Positions 41,876 through 50,384 of a stretch of DNA of 64,000 nt are shown here, in pieces; within the stretch, counting starts at the first letter, position 1; every line of letters starts with the position of its first letter. The position numbers and the translations under genes were made by a program. The stretch covers positions 2,170,001 to 2,234,000 of the forward strand of contig CP053418.1 in the NCBI GenBank assembly GCA_013127575.1, written 5' to 3'. The notes beneath the pieces were generated by a model, which worked only from the letters and a program-made list of their open reading frames with translations, was not told where the DNA came from and searched no databases. Origin of the DNA: Ramlibacter terrae. Lineage in GTDB: Bacteria; Pseudomonadota; Gammaproteobacteria; Burkholderiales; Burkholderiaceae_C.

Positions 41876-42307
41876 TCAGGCGGTGTCCGGGGCCGGCGAT
41901 TGCGCCAGGCGCGTGACGAGGTCGGTGAGGCGATGCGCCGCTTCGGCCTCGCCGTACTTGCGCTGCCAGCGCAGGAGGTCGACGAACGCGTCCCCGCCCA
42001 ATGCGCGCACCGCGATCTTGACGCTCTCGTAGAGCGTGTCGTCCAGTTCGCCTTCGAGGCAACGCACCGCCACGAAGGGAATGCCGGCGAGCCGGGGCGT
42101 GGCCTTCATGAAGCGCAGCAGGTCGTACATGCCGCCGTCGTCGAAGTGGCATCCGCACACCACGACGTCGGGCGTTTCGTCGAGCTTGCGCTGCGCGTCC
42201 TGCACGGTGGTGGCCGGCTGCAGGTCAAAGGGAGCCATCAATGCCCGGCGCAAAGCTTCGAGCGCAGCGAGGTCGTCGGCGACCGGGAGCTTGGCGGGGC
42301 TGGGCAT
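41876..42307 (-). CDS. Degenerate receiver-domain protein
   Basis: A protein of 143 residues resembling a response-regulator receiver: alternating strands and helices, with PDVVVCGCHFDDGGMYDLLRFMK where a receiver has its phospho-Asp loop, then IPFVAVRC. The usual phosphoacceptor aspartate seems replaced by Cys or Gly, so it may be a pseudoreceiver. Start ATG 42307 is preferred; an in-frame ATG at 42334 is possible. No kinase lies nearby. The family name is uncertain. Confidence 0.65.
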   Translation of the reverse strand: MPSPAKLPVADDLAALEALRRALMAPFDLQPATTVQDAQRKLDETPDVVVCGCHFDDGGMYDLLRFMKATPRLAGIPFVAVRCLEGELDDTLYESVKIAVRALGGDAFVDLLRWQRKYGEAEAAHRLTDLVTRLAQSPAPDTA

Positions 42308-42437
42308 GGGTAGAACATTGTAATGACATGACACTGGCGCGTAGTCCCGCGCCTACGCGGCTGGGCATCGCATGCCGACTTTTGCCACGACGCTCCGCGC
42401 CTCACCATGAGGGAACGACCAGGACGAAAGGAACCTC

Positions 42438-42998
42438 ATGCATACCGCCATCTGCGCCTTCAACGACCGCGCGAGTGCCGACCGCGCGGTGGAGCAACTC
42501 GTCGCCGCCGGCATCGACCGCCGCGACGTTCACGTCGAACACCGCGGGGGTGAGGTGGAAGACCGCAACGCGCTGGAGAACTTCGGACGCTTCTTCGCCA
42601 GCCTGCTCGGGCGCGACGACCCCACCGCCCATGCCGACACCTACGGCAAGCACGTGGAACGCGGCGGCCTGGTGGTGGTGGTCGATGCGCGCGACGCCGA
42701 CGAAGCCGACCGGGCGTCGCGGCTGCTGCATGAGCTGCAGGCCAGCGACACGAACGTGCTGCACCGGCCGGAGCAGCGGCCGCTGCGCGACATCGTCGGC
42801 GAGCGTCAGGCCACGGGCATGGAGCGCAGCTTCGGCACGGCGCGCGGCGAGATGCCGCAGGGCACGCGCGGCCGGCAGGACAGCGTCGAAGAAGACCGTG
42901 CCATGGCCGCCGCGCGGGCCGGCGACAAGCCCGCCATGGAGGATGGCGAGCGGCCGGGCGTGAAGCCGAAGAACATGGGGCGCGCCGACGGGATCTGA
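42438..42998 (+). CDS. Stress-type protein with an N-terminal YflT/DUF1269-like domain
   Basis: A hydrophilic protein of 186 residues following an AAGGAAC ribosome-binding site. The N-terminal 95 residues (MHTAICAFNDRASADRAVEQL and GGLVVVVDARDADEADRASRLL) resemble the ferredoxin-like heat/general stress domain. The C-terminal 70 residues are charged, Gly- and Arg-rich and look disordered. No membrane segment is seen. The frame is intact. Function is unknown; such proteins are commonly stress-induced. Confidence 0.7.
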   Translation: MHTAICAFNDRASADRAVEQLVAAGIDRRDVHVEHRGGEVEDRNALENFGRFFASLLGRDDPTAHADTYGKHVERGGLVVVVDARDADEADRASRLLHELQASDTNVLHRPEQRPLRDIVGERQATGMERSFGTARGEMPQGTRGRQDSVEEDRAMAAARAGDKPAMEDGERPGVKPKNMGRADGI

Positions 42999-43000
42999 CC

Positions 43001-43072
43001 CTGTCATTGCGGGCTTGACCCGTAATCCGTGCGGCGCAAGGCATGGATGCCGGGTCGAGCCCGGCATGACAG
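43001..43072. repeat. REP-like composite of two palindromes
   Basis: ATTGCGGG-CTTGA-CCCGTAAT (one mismatch) and ATGCCGGG-TCGAG-CCCGGCAT, framed by TGTCATTGC and CATGACAG. It lies between the convergent stress gene and tphA1. It matches the repeats at 33838 and 35551, and its hairpins may also terminate both transcripts. Confidence 0.8.
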
Positions 43073-43075
43073 TGT

Positions 43076-44077
43076 TTACAGCGCTGCCGCGGGCCCCGGC
43101 ACGAACACGTCGCTGAAGAAGTGCCGCGGATCGAGCCCGCGCTCGTCCACCGCCGCCTTCTTCACCGCCGCCACCATGGGCGGCGAACCGCAGCAATACA
43201 CCTCGTGCGCGGAGAGGTCGCTGGAGTGCGCGCGCAGCGCATCGTCGACGCGGCCGTGGAAGCCACCCAGCGCCGCTGCATCCGCCGCGTCTTCCAGCAC
43301 CGGCACGAACGTGAATCCCGGCAGCAGCTTCCGCCAGCGCTCCACCGCCGGCATCAGGTACAGCCCGCCGCGGTCGCGGCCGCCCCACAGCAAGGTCACC
43401 GGGCGCTGCACCTTCTTCTTGACGAGGTCGTCGAGCAGCGACTTCACCGGCGCGAAGCCGGTGCCACCGACCACGCACAGCATCGGCGCGGACAATTCCT
43501 CCTTCAGCTCGAAGTTGCCGAAAGGCAGCTCCACCTGCAGCGTGTCGCCGGGCTTCAACGTGGGCACGACCTGCGTGAACGCGCCGCCGGGCACATGCCG
43601 GATGTGCAACTGCAGCCCGTCGCTTTCATGCGGCGGGTTGGCCATCGAGTACGAGCGGCGGCTGCCGTCGGGCAGCGTGACCTGCAGGTACTGGCCGGCC
43701 TTGAACTTCGCGCGCTGCCCGGCCGGCAGCCGCAGCTGCAGCACGTTGACGTCGGCGCTGGCCAGCGTGTTGCGGAAGACCTTGGCCGTGAAGGTCTTGC
43801 GTGCCGCCGGATCGATGCGGTGCCACGCGGCCGGCGCCAGTTCGACGTCGGACAGCGGGGTGCACTGGCAGTACAGGTGCTGGCCGGCGGGCTTGGCTTC
43901 GCTCGGCGGGCTGGCCACCTCGCCCGCCGCGACGCCGCCGGCGCAGTTGCCGCACACGCCCTTGCGGCAGGAGTAGGGCATCTCGATGCCGGCACGGAGC
44001 GCGGCGTCCAGCAGGTTCTGGCCGGCCTCGCAGGCGAAGTGCAGATCGGTGCCCGCGATGCGGATGTCGTATGCCAT
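43076..44077 (-). CDS. tphA1: Terephthalate 1,2-dioxygenase reductase component
   Basis: An electron-transfer flavoprotein of 333 residues. The N-terminal plant-type 2Fe-2S domain has YSCRKGVCGNCAGG and a fourth cysteine in LYCQC. The FAD domain follows with RSYSMANPPHESDGLQLHIR and the NAD domain with VVGGTGFAPVKSLLDD. It passes electrons from NADH to the oxygenase. The sequence resembles TphA1 of Comamonas closely, including the ISMANPPHESDG-type block. It is the last gene of the operon and its frame is intact. Confidence 0.9.
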   Translation of the reverse strand: MAYDIRIAGTDLHFACEAGQNLLDAALRAGIEMPYSCRKGVCGNCAGGVAAGEVASPPSEAKPAGQHLYCQCTPLSDVELAPAAWHRIDPAARKTFTAKVFRNTLASADVNVLQLRLPAGQRAKFKAGQYLQVTLPDGSRRSYSMANPPHESDGLQLHIRHVPGGAFTQVVPTLKPGDTLQVELPFGNFELKEELSAPMLCVVGGTGFAPVKSLLDDLVKKKVQRPVTLLWGGRDRGGLYLMPAVERWRKLLPGFTFVPVLEDAADAAALGGFHGRVDDALRAHSSDLSAHEVYCCGSPPMVAAVKKAAVDERGLDPRHFFSDVFVPGPAAAL

Positions 44078-44091
44078 GGAAGAAGAACGGT

Positions 44092-45030
44092 TCAGGTGAG
44101 GCCGCCCAGCAGGCGCAGGCTGCGCAGCAGGGCGTCGGGCCGGGCGATGCCGCGGCCGGCGATGTCCATCGCGCTGCCGTGGCCGGTGCTGGCCAGCAGC
44201 ACGTCGGCGCCGATCGAGATGGCGCTGGCCGCCTGCGGCGCCAGCAGCTTGACGGGGATATGGCCCTGGTCGTGCAGCATCGCCACGTACAGGTCGTGCT
44301 TGCGGTCGGCCAGCAGCACGTCGGCGCCTTGCGGGCCGGTGACGTCGATGCCGAGACTGCGCAGCCGTTCCGCCGCGGGCACGGTGCACGCCTGGTCTTC
44401 GGGGCCGAACAGCGTGCCTTCGGAGGCGTGCGGATTGATCCCGAACAGGGCCACGCCCGGGTGCGCGACGCCCAAGGCCTGGCAGGCACGGACGCCCGCC
44501 ATCGTGGCCGCGACCACCAGTTCGGGCGTGAGCCGCGCCAGTGCCGTGGCCACGCTCTCGTGCAGCGTGGCATGGACGATGCGCAGGCCGCCGCCCACCA
44601 GCAGCAGGAAGACGCGGCCTTCGCGCTCGCCGCACACGCGCGCGAGCAGCGACGGGTAGCCGCTGAACGGAATGCCGGCCTGCGCGATGGCCGTCTCGTG
44701 GTGCGGCCCGGAGACCACCGCGTCGAACTCGCCCGCGCGGCAGGCCTCGATGGCCGCCGTGGCGGAGGCGACCGTGCTCGCGCCGGCATCGGCGTTCACT
44801 TGGCCGGGCACGGCGGAAGCGGGCGGGATCTCCCCGAACGGGCGCACGTCCGCGGCAGCCAGCACGGCTTGCAGTCCGGTGACCGCGGCCGCGCGCTCCA
44901 GCACCGGCGGCGGACCGAACACCGCCACCTGCAGCCGGTCTTCGCCACGCAGCGCTTCCAGCGCCTTCAGCACGATCTCGGGGCCGATCCCGTTCGGGTC
45001 GCCGACCGACAGGGCGATGCGGCGCGTCAC
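44092..45030 (-). CDS. tphB: Terephthalate dihydrodiol dehydrogenase (PdxA-family, TphB)
   Basis: A metal- and NAD-dependent decarboxylating dehydrogenase of 312 residues. It turns the cis-dihydrodiol made by the dioxygenase into protocatechuate. It belongs to the PdxA family, with [17 protein letters not shown] at the N-terminus. The metal-binding histidines are in [30 protein letters not shown] and [12 protein letters not shown]. Its place in the tph operon decides for TphB over pyridoxine synthesis. The GTG start at 45030 overlaps the tphA3 stop. The frame is intact. Confidence 0.9.
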   Translation of the reverse strand: MTRRIALSVGDPNGIGPEIVLKALEALRGEDRLQVAVFGPPPVLERAAAVTGLQAVLAAADVRPFGEIPPASAVPGQVNADAGASTVASATAAIEACRAGEFDAVVSGPHHETAIAQAGIPFSGYPSLLARVCGEREGRVFLLLVGGGLRIVHATLHESVATALARLTPELVVAATMAGVRACQALGVAHPGVALFGINPHASEGTLFGPEDQACTVPAAERLRSLGIDVTGPQGADVLLADRKHDLYVAMLHDQGHIPVKLLAPQAASAISIGADVLLASTGHGSAMDIAGRGIARPDALLRSLRLLGGLT

Positions 45031-45490
45031 AGCGGCAGGGCCAGCAAGGTGTCGGTGACGGTGCTGTCGCACACCGCCACGCGCTCGGCCAGCAGCAGCT
45101 TGCCTTCGACTTTGGCGAAGCGGTCGCGGTATTCGCCGGTGGCGAACAGCGCCGTCTCGCCGGTGTGCATGATCCGCGCCACCATGAAGGGCGTGCGCGC
45201 GACTGCGCCGCTGTCGTCCGCCGACTCCAGCATCGGCACGCCCAGATGTGCCGATAGCGGTGCCGCTCGTAGATGTTGGCCTCGCGCAGCGCCGCGATGC
45301 GGTCTTCGAGCATGTCGCGCGAGTCGGCGTAGACCACGCCGGCCGGCAGCCCTTCGCGCTCGTTCTCCACGTTGGTGATGCGGTAGTGGCAGTCGGGCGT
45401 GAAGAACGCCGGCCACTGCTCCAGCGCGTCGCTGTCGATGGCGTTGGCGTAGGCCGCGTTGAAGGCGCACAGCGCCAGGACGTCGATCAT
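45027..45490 (-). CDS. tphA3: Terephthalate 1,2-dioxygenase small (beta) subunit
   Basis: An oxygenase beta subunit of about 154 residues with the SnoaL/NTF2-like fold. [32 protein letters not shown] and [14 protein letters not shown] match TphA3. The end [15 protein letters not shown] ([16 protein letters not shown]) is also conserved. One break near 45243 is repaired by a C in ATCCTGG. It overlaps tphA2 and tphB by four bases each. Confidence 0.92.
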
Positions 45491-46718
45491 TGCCCGGCCT
45501 CCATGTGCGCGCGGTAGGCCTTCCAGAAGCCGCGCACCGAGGTTTCGGTGGCGCGGCCGTCGCTCGATTCCGTGGTGTCGCCGCCCATCTCCACGATCGC
45601 CTCCAGCCCCTGTGCGCCGGCGATGCCGCGCTGCACGAAGCCGCCGACCGCGCCGTCTTCCATGCTGATGAAGCCGGCCGGCCCCACCAGGTTCAGTTGC
45701 TTCAGGCGCACCTTGCGCTGCGCGGGCGTGTCGTCGGTGTAGCCGATGTACGTCCAGTTCAGCTCCGCGCGCTCGGCCCTTGGGCAGCACGGCGCACCGC
45801 CGGGCAGTTCTGGATCTGCTGGAGGATGAAGCCCGGGAACACCGACAGGATCTGCAGCGTGATGCCGTCGTCGTACTCCTTGAAGCCTTCGAGCACCGTG
45901 GTGTCCTTCAGGCGGTACTTCGCGTCGTCCGAGCGCAGCCCTTGCTCCTTGTACGAGGAGTCCGCGGCCGAGGCGTCGATCATCGAATAGCTGACGTGAT
46001 GGCCGCCGGTTTCGTCGACGATCACGCCACCCTTCTGCGAGAGGCGGTTCAGCTCGAAGGTCGTGAAGAACAGGTGCAGCAGGCTGGCGTGGTAGCTGTC
46101 CTTGACGTTCTCGAAGTAGAGCTTCCAGTTGTTGGGCAGCGCCTGCGTGAAGCGGCCGATGACTTCCACCGGCTTGTGCAGCACGCGCTCGATGCGCGCG
46201 CAGATCTCGTCGCCCAGGTACTCCTCGATGGAGGGCACGTCTTCGCTGAAGCTGCCGAACACCAGTCCGCAATACACGGCGATGCGCAGCTTGCGCGGGC
46301 CGTGGTCTTCCTTGCAGAAGTGCTCGGGCATGCCGCCCTTGCCCTTGACGCCTTTTTCGAACGCGATGCCGGTCAGGTCGCCCTGCAGGTTGTAGCTCCG
46401 GGCGTGGTACACGCACTGGAAGCTCTCGGCCTTGCCGCTCTTTTCCAGCGCGATCAGCGCGCCGCGGTGCGCGCAGCGGTTCTCGAAGGCGTAGACCTCG
46501 CCGTCCGCGTCCTTCACCACCACCACCGGCGTGTCGCCGACGTGCGTGGTGCGGTAGCTGCCCGCTTCGGGCACTTCGGCGTCGAGGCACAGGTAGTTCG
46601 AGGTCGCGCCGCGGTAGATGCGCTCCTGCTCCTGCTGCGCGGTGGCCGGGTCGGTGTAGAGGTCGTACGGCACCCGGGTGAGGCCGGGGCCGTGCCAGTG
46701 GATCGCCTGTTCCTGCAT
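45487..46718 (-). CDS. tphA2: Terephthalate 1,2-dioxygenase large (alpha) subunit, Rieske oxygenase
   Basis: The catalytic subunit, about 411 residues. It adds O2 across terephthalate to give the 1,2-cis-dihydrodiol. The Rieske cluster ligands are C82, H84, C102 and H105 (RCAHRG and CVYH). The mononuclear iron site lies in [12 protein letters not shown]. The segments [20 protein letters not shown] and [18 protein letters not shown] match Comamonas TphA2 as I recall it. Breaks near 45790 and 45765 split the C-terminal quarter. It follows tphC by 2 bases. Confidence 0.92.
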
Positions 46719-46720
46719 CG

Positions 46721-47694
46721 TCACTCCAGCGTCACGTTGGCCGACTTGACGACGCGGCCCCACTTGGCCGACTCGTCGCGGATGAACTGGCCGCTGCGCT
46801 CGGGCGTCCAGCCGCCGGGCGTGGCGCCTTGCGCGGCGAACTTCTGCTGCACGTCGGGCGCCTGCAGCGCCGCCGCGAACTGCTTGTGCGCGTAGTCGAC
46901 GGCGGCCTTGGGCGTGCCGGGGGCGCGACCATGCTGAAGAAGGTGACGGCGACCATGCCCGGGATCTTCGATTCCACGAAGGTGGGCACCTGCGGCAGCA
47001 GCTCGGACCGCTTCTGGTCGGCCACCGCCAGGATCTTCAGCTTGCCGCCGGTGTGGAACTGGGCCGACGAGCTGATGTTGTCGAAGAACACGTCGACGTT
47101 GCCGCCGACGATGTCGACCAGCGCCGGCGCGGTGCCCTTGTACGGCACGTGGACCATGTCGGTGCCGGTCAGCTGCATGAACATGGCGGCCGTGAGGTGC
47201 GAGGTGGAGCCGTTGCCCTGCGAGGCGTAGCTGACCTTGCCGGGGTTGGCCTTGACGTAGGCGATGAACTCTTCGAGCGTCTTCGCCGGCACCTTGTTGC
47301 TCACGGCCAGCACGTTGGGCACGGTGGCGATCACGGTCACCGGCACCCACTTGGCGGGGTCGAACGACAGCGACTTGTACAGGTGCTGGTTGATCGCGAT
47401 CGGGCCCGGCGGCGACACCAGGAAGGTGGTGCCGTCGGCCTCGGAGCGCGTGACGAACTCCGCGCCGATGTTGCCGCCGGCGCCCGACTTGTTCTCCACC
47501 ACGATGCCGGCCGGGTACGCGGCGCGCACCTTCTCGGCCAGCAGCCGCGGCAGCACGTCGGCGGTGCCGCCGGCAGGGAAGGGAACGATGAGCTTGACGG
47601 TCGAGGCCGGCTGCGCGAACGCGGGCGTGCCGGCGGCGAAGGCGCAGGCGGCGGCGAGCACGAGCGCGGCGCGGCGGGACAGGGTGGGGTTCAC
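46721..47694 (-). CDS. tphC: TphC-like periplasmic aromatic-acid receptor (Bug family)
   Basis: A periplasmic receptor of about 325 residues. The GTG start at 47694 sits behind AGGAGAC, and the signal peptide ends near AFA/Q. The mature part opens [25 protein letters not shown] and has [14 protein letters not shown], then [15 protein letters not shown]. In Comamonas, TphC binds terephthalate and works with a TctAB pair encoded elsewhere. Here too no tctAB is adjacent; the pair at 1-1924 is a candidate partner only by co-occurrence. One break lies near 46921. Confidence 0.9.
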
Positions 47695-47773
47695 GGGGGA
47701 GTCTCCTGTTTTCGGGGTCGCTTGCATGGAACCTGTGAGTGTCTTGCCGCGGCCCGCGCGAACCAAGCCAGAA

Positions 47774-47788
47774 TTGCGCCATGCGCAA
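47774..47788. promoter_or_regulatory. Palindrome spanning the tphR start codon
   Basis: TTGCGC-CAT-GCGCAA is a perfect dyad with its centre on the tphR ATG (47781), inside the 86-base gap shared by the divergent tphC operon and tphR. It could be an IclR-type operator for autorepression. It could also be chance in GC-rich DNA. Confidence 0.4.
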
Positions 47789-48579
47789 AAATGGTGGTGA
47801 AGCGGCCGTAAAGGAGGCCCGCTCGGGCAAGGACTTCGTCGCGTCGCTGGAGAAGGGCCTGGACGTGCTCGGCTGCTTCGGCCGGCAGCACGGCAAGCTG
47901 ACCTTGTCCGAGGTGGCGCGGCGCACCGGCGCCACGCCGGCGTCCGCGCGCCGTTCGCTGTCCACGCTGCACGCGCTGGGCTACCGGAAAGCGATGGCAA
48001 GCGCTTCTGGCTGGCGCCGCGCGTGCTGCTGCTGGCCAACGCCTACCTCACGTCGCGGCCCACGCCGGGGCTGGCGCAGCCGCTGCTGGATGCGCTGTCG
48101 GAACGCACACGCCAGTCGGCCTCGCTGGGCAAGCTGGTCGGCGAGGACGTGGTCATCGTCGCGCGCTCCACCGCGCGGCGCAGCCTCTCCACCGGCCTCG
48201 GCATCGGCTCGCGCCTGCCCGCCTATTGCTCGGCGCTGGGCCGCGTGCTGCTGGCGAGCCTGCCGCCCGCCGAAGCGGAACGCCGCGTGCGCGCGATGGA
48301 CCGGCCCGCGTTGACCAGGACCACGATCCACGACGTCGACGGCGTGCTCGAACAGGTGGCGCGTTGCCGCAGCGAAGGCTGGATCGGCGCCGACGGCGAA
48401 CTGGAACTGGGCGTGCGCTCGATGGCGGTGCCGGTGTTCGACCGCACGGGCGCCACGGTGGCGGGCCTGAGCATCTCGGTGCGGGCGGAGCGCATGTCGA
48501 TGCCGGAGTTCCGCGATGCGTTCTGGTGCAGTTGATGAAGGCCGGGGACACGCTGGCGCAGCGGCTGCATCCGGAGTAG
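47781..48579 (+). CDS. tphR: IclR-family regulator of the terephthalate operon
   Basis: A regulator of about 267 residues. The N-terminal winged helix has SLEKGLDVLGCFGRQHGKLTL and ARRTGATPASARRSL. The effector domain has VIVARSTARRSLSTGLGIGSRLPAYCSALGRVLLA and GELELGVRSMAVPVFD. It is divergent from tphC-A2-A3-B-A1, the arrangement in Comamonas, where TphR activates the operon with terephthalate. Breaks near 47985 (CCGGG) and 48525 (CCTGG) are repaired, giving a stop at 48579. Confidence 0.9.
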
Positions 48580-48673
48580 CGAGCGACGCGGAGTGCCTGT
48601 ACCATGCGGCCCGGCGGTTTGGTTCTGGATTCCAGATCGCCCCTTCGTTCCTCGAACCGTGGAGAGCCCCCTC

Positions 48674-48961
48674 GTGTCCCTAGAAGCCGTCACCGAATTC
48701 CGCGCCCTGCTTGCCCGGGATGCCGACCTGCAGAAGACCTGTACCGAGGCCCTTCGCACGAACACGTACCAGCCGGTGATCGACGCCGCCGCCGCGCGCG
48801 GGCTGGTCTTCACGGCCGGCGAACTGAAGCAGAGCGTGAACGAGGGCGAGCTCTCCGACCGGGAACTCGAACTGGTCGCCGGCGGGGCGAGCAAGGACAG
48901 CCCGTCGCAGGACGGGGCGACCTCGCGCACCAGCTACAGCACGCGCGGGCGTATCGGCTGA
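48674..48961 (+). CDS. Nif11-like leader-peptide (RiPP precursor-like) protein
   Basis: A small protein of 95 residues from GTG 48674. The N-terminal 70 residues (LEAVTEFRALLARDADLQKT and GLVFTAGELKQSV) look like the Nif11-derived leader domain. The end of that region, ELSDRELELVAGG, has the double-Gly cleavage site typical of peptide natural-product leaders. The putative core is about 24 residues, rich in Ser, Thr, Gly and Arg, and lacks cysteine. No modification enzyme or peptidase-transporter lies nearby, so it is an orphan. Whether it is processed is unknown. Confidence 0.75.
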   Translation: MSLEAVTEFRALLARDADLQKTCTEALRTNTYQPVIDAAAARGLVFTAGELKQSVNEGELSDRELELVAGGASKDSPSQDGATSRTSYSTRGRIG

Positions 48962-49037
48962 TTGGCCGGGCGCGCAGGGGCGCCGGCGGGAGGCGGCACA
49001 ATGCCGGCTGTCCCGTTCACGTCACGCCGAGAGCACC

Positions 49038-50232
49038 ATGCCCCTGCAATTCGCCACCCGCCTGCAAAACGTCGAAACCTCCGCCATCCGCGAGCTGTTC
49101 AAGCTGCTCGGCAAGCCGGGCATCATCAGCTTTGCCGGCGGCTTCCCGGACAGCGCGATGTTCGACGTGGCTGGCCTGAAGGAAGCAGCCAACAAGGCGC
49201 TGGACGAGGAGCCGGGCGGCGCGCTGCAGTACGGCGCCACCGAGGGCTACGAGCCGCTGCGCACGCAGCTGGCCGCCTTCATGCGCAGCAAGGGCGTGAC
49301 CGACCTCGAGCCCAGCCAGCTGATCGTGACCACCGGCAGCCAGCAGGCGCTGGACCTGCTGGGCAAGACGATGATCAGCCCCGGCGACAAGGTGATCGTG
49401 GAAGGCCCGACCTTCCCGGCCACCATCCAGTGCTTCCGCCTCTATGGCGCCGACGTGCAGAGCGCGCCGATCGATGCGCACGGCGTCGACGTCGAGAAGC
49501 TCGAACAAATGATCGTCGAGCACAAGCCGAAGTTCGTCTACCTGGTCCCCACCTTCGGCAACCCGAGCGGCGCGCTGCTGTCGCTGGAGCGGCGCAAGCG
49601 CGTGCTGGAACTGGCCGTGAAGCACCGGTGCTGGTGGTGGAAGACGACCCGTACGGCGACCTGTACTTCGGCGAGGCGCCGCCCCCGAGCATCCCGGCCC
49701 TGAGCAAGAACGTGCCGGGCAGCCGCGAATGGATCGCCCACTGCGGCAGCATGAGCAAGGTGCTCAGCCCCGGCTTGCGCGTGGGCTGGATGATCGCGCA
49801 GCCTGCGCTGCTGCAGAACGCGGTGATGTGCAAGCAGTTCAGCGACGCGCACACCAGCACGTTCGCGCAGGCGACGGCGGCGCAGTACCTGAAGAGTGGC
49901 CGGATGCCCGGCACGCTGGACAACGTGCGGAAGGTCTATGCGGAGCGAGCTTCGACGATGGCCAAGGCGTTGAAGCGGGAAATGGGGGATGCCATCGAGT
50001 TCACCGAGCCGAAGGGCGGGTTGTTCTTCTGGGCGCGGTTGACGGGGGCGGGGGGAAGGTAAAGGATGCGAGCGAGTTCGCTAAGCGGGCGATCGAGCAG
50101 GGGGTGGCGTTCGTGCCGGGGGCGCCGTTTTATGCGAAGGATCCGGACGCGAGTGCGTTGAGGCTTAGTTTTGCGACGGCGGATGTGGGGAAGATTGAGG
50201 AGGGGGTGGGGAGGTTGGGGAGGGCGACATAG
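49038..50232 (+). CDS. PLP-dependent aminotransferase, class I/II (2-aminoadipate / aromatic type)
   Basis: A cytosolic aminotransferase of about 398 residues. GIISFAGGFPDSAMFD near residues 30-45 and YGATEGYEPLR are typical of the LysN/MocR-like subgroup. TTGSQQALDLLGK follows. The PLP lysine is in GSMSKVLSPGLRVGWM. Breaks near 49627 (CCGGG) and 50060 divide it into three frames. The last 150 bases are strikingly G-rich with unusual codons, just before the composition changes at 50233. The substrate is not determinable. Confidence 0.9.
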
Positions 50233-50252
50233 GGCCCAATTTGATGACGCAT

Positions 50253-50265
50253 CGCTAAATTAGCG
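50253..50265. promoter_or_regulatory. Short palindrome upstream of the STAND gene
   Basis: CGCTAA-A-TTAGCG is a perfect dyad 21 bases after the aminotransferase stop and 120 bases before the large STAND gene. It is either an operator or part of a short terminator. It marks the first AT-rich bases of the island. Confidence 0.4.
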
Positions 50266-50339
50266 TATGTCTACTGACGCTCGTCGCGCTGACTTTTCTA
50301 TAGCCGTAGTGTTCCTTCGCAGAATCCCTTAGAAGAACT

Positions 50340-50361
50340 GCATCATTTTCTGTAATGATGC
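50340..50361. promoter_or_regulatory. Inverted repeat in the leader of the STAND gene
   Basis: GCATCATT and AATGATGC form perfect 8-base arms around TTCTGT, ending 23 bases before the ATG at 50385. It could be an operator or a leader hairpin limiting expression. A toxic effector would be expected to be tightly controlled. Confidence 0.5.
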
Positions 50362-50384
50362 TTCGTACAAATAGGGGCGGAGAA

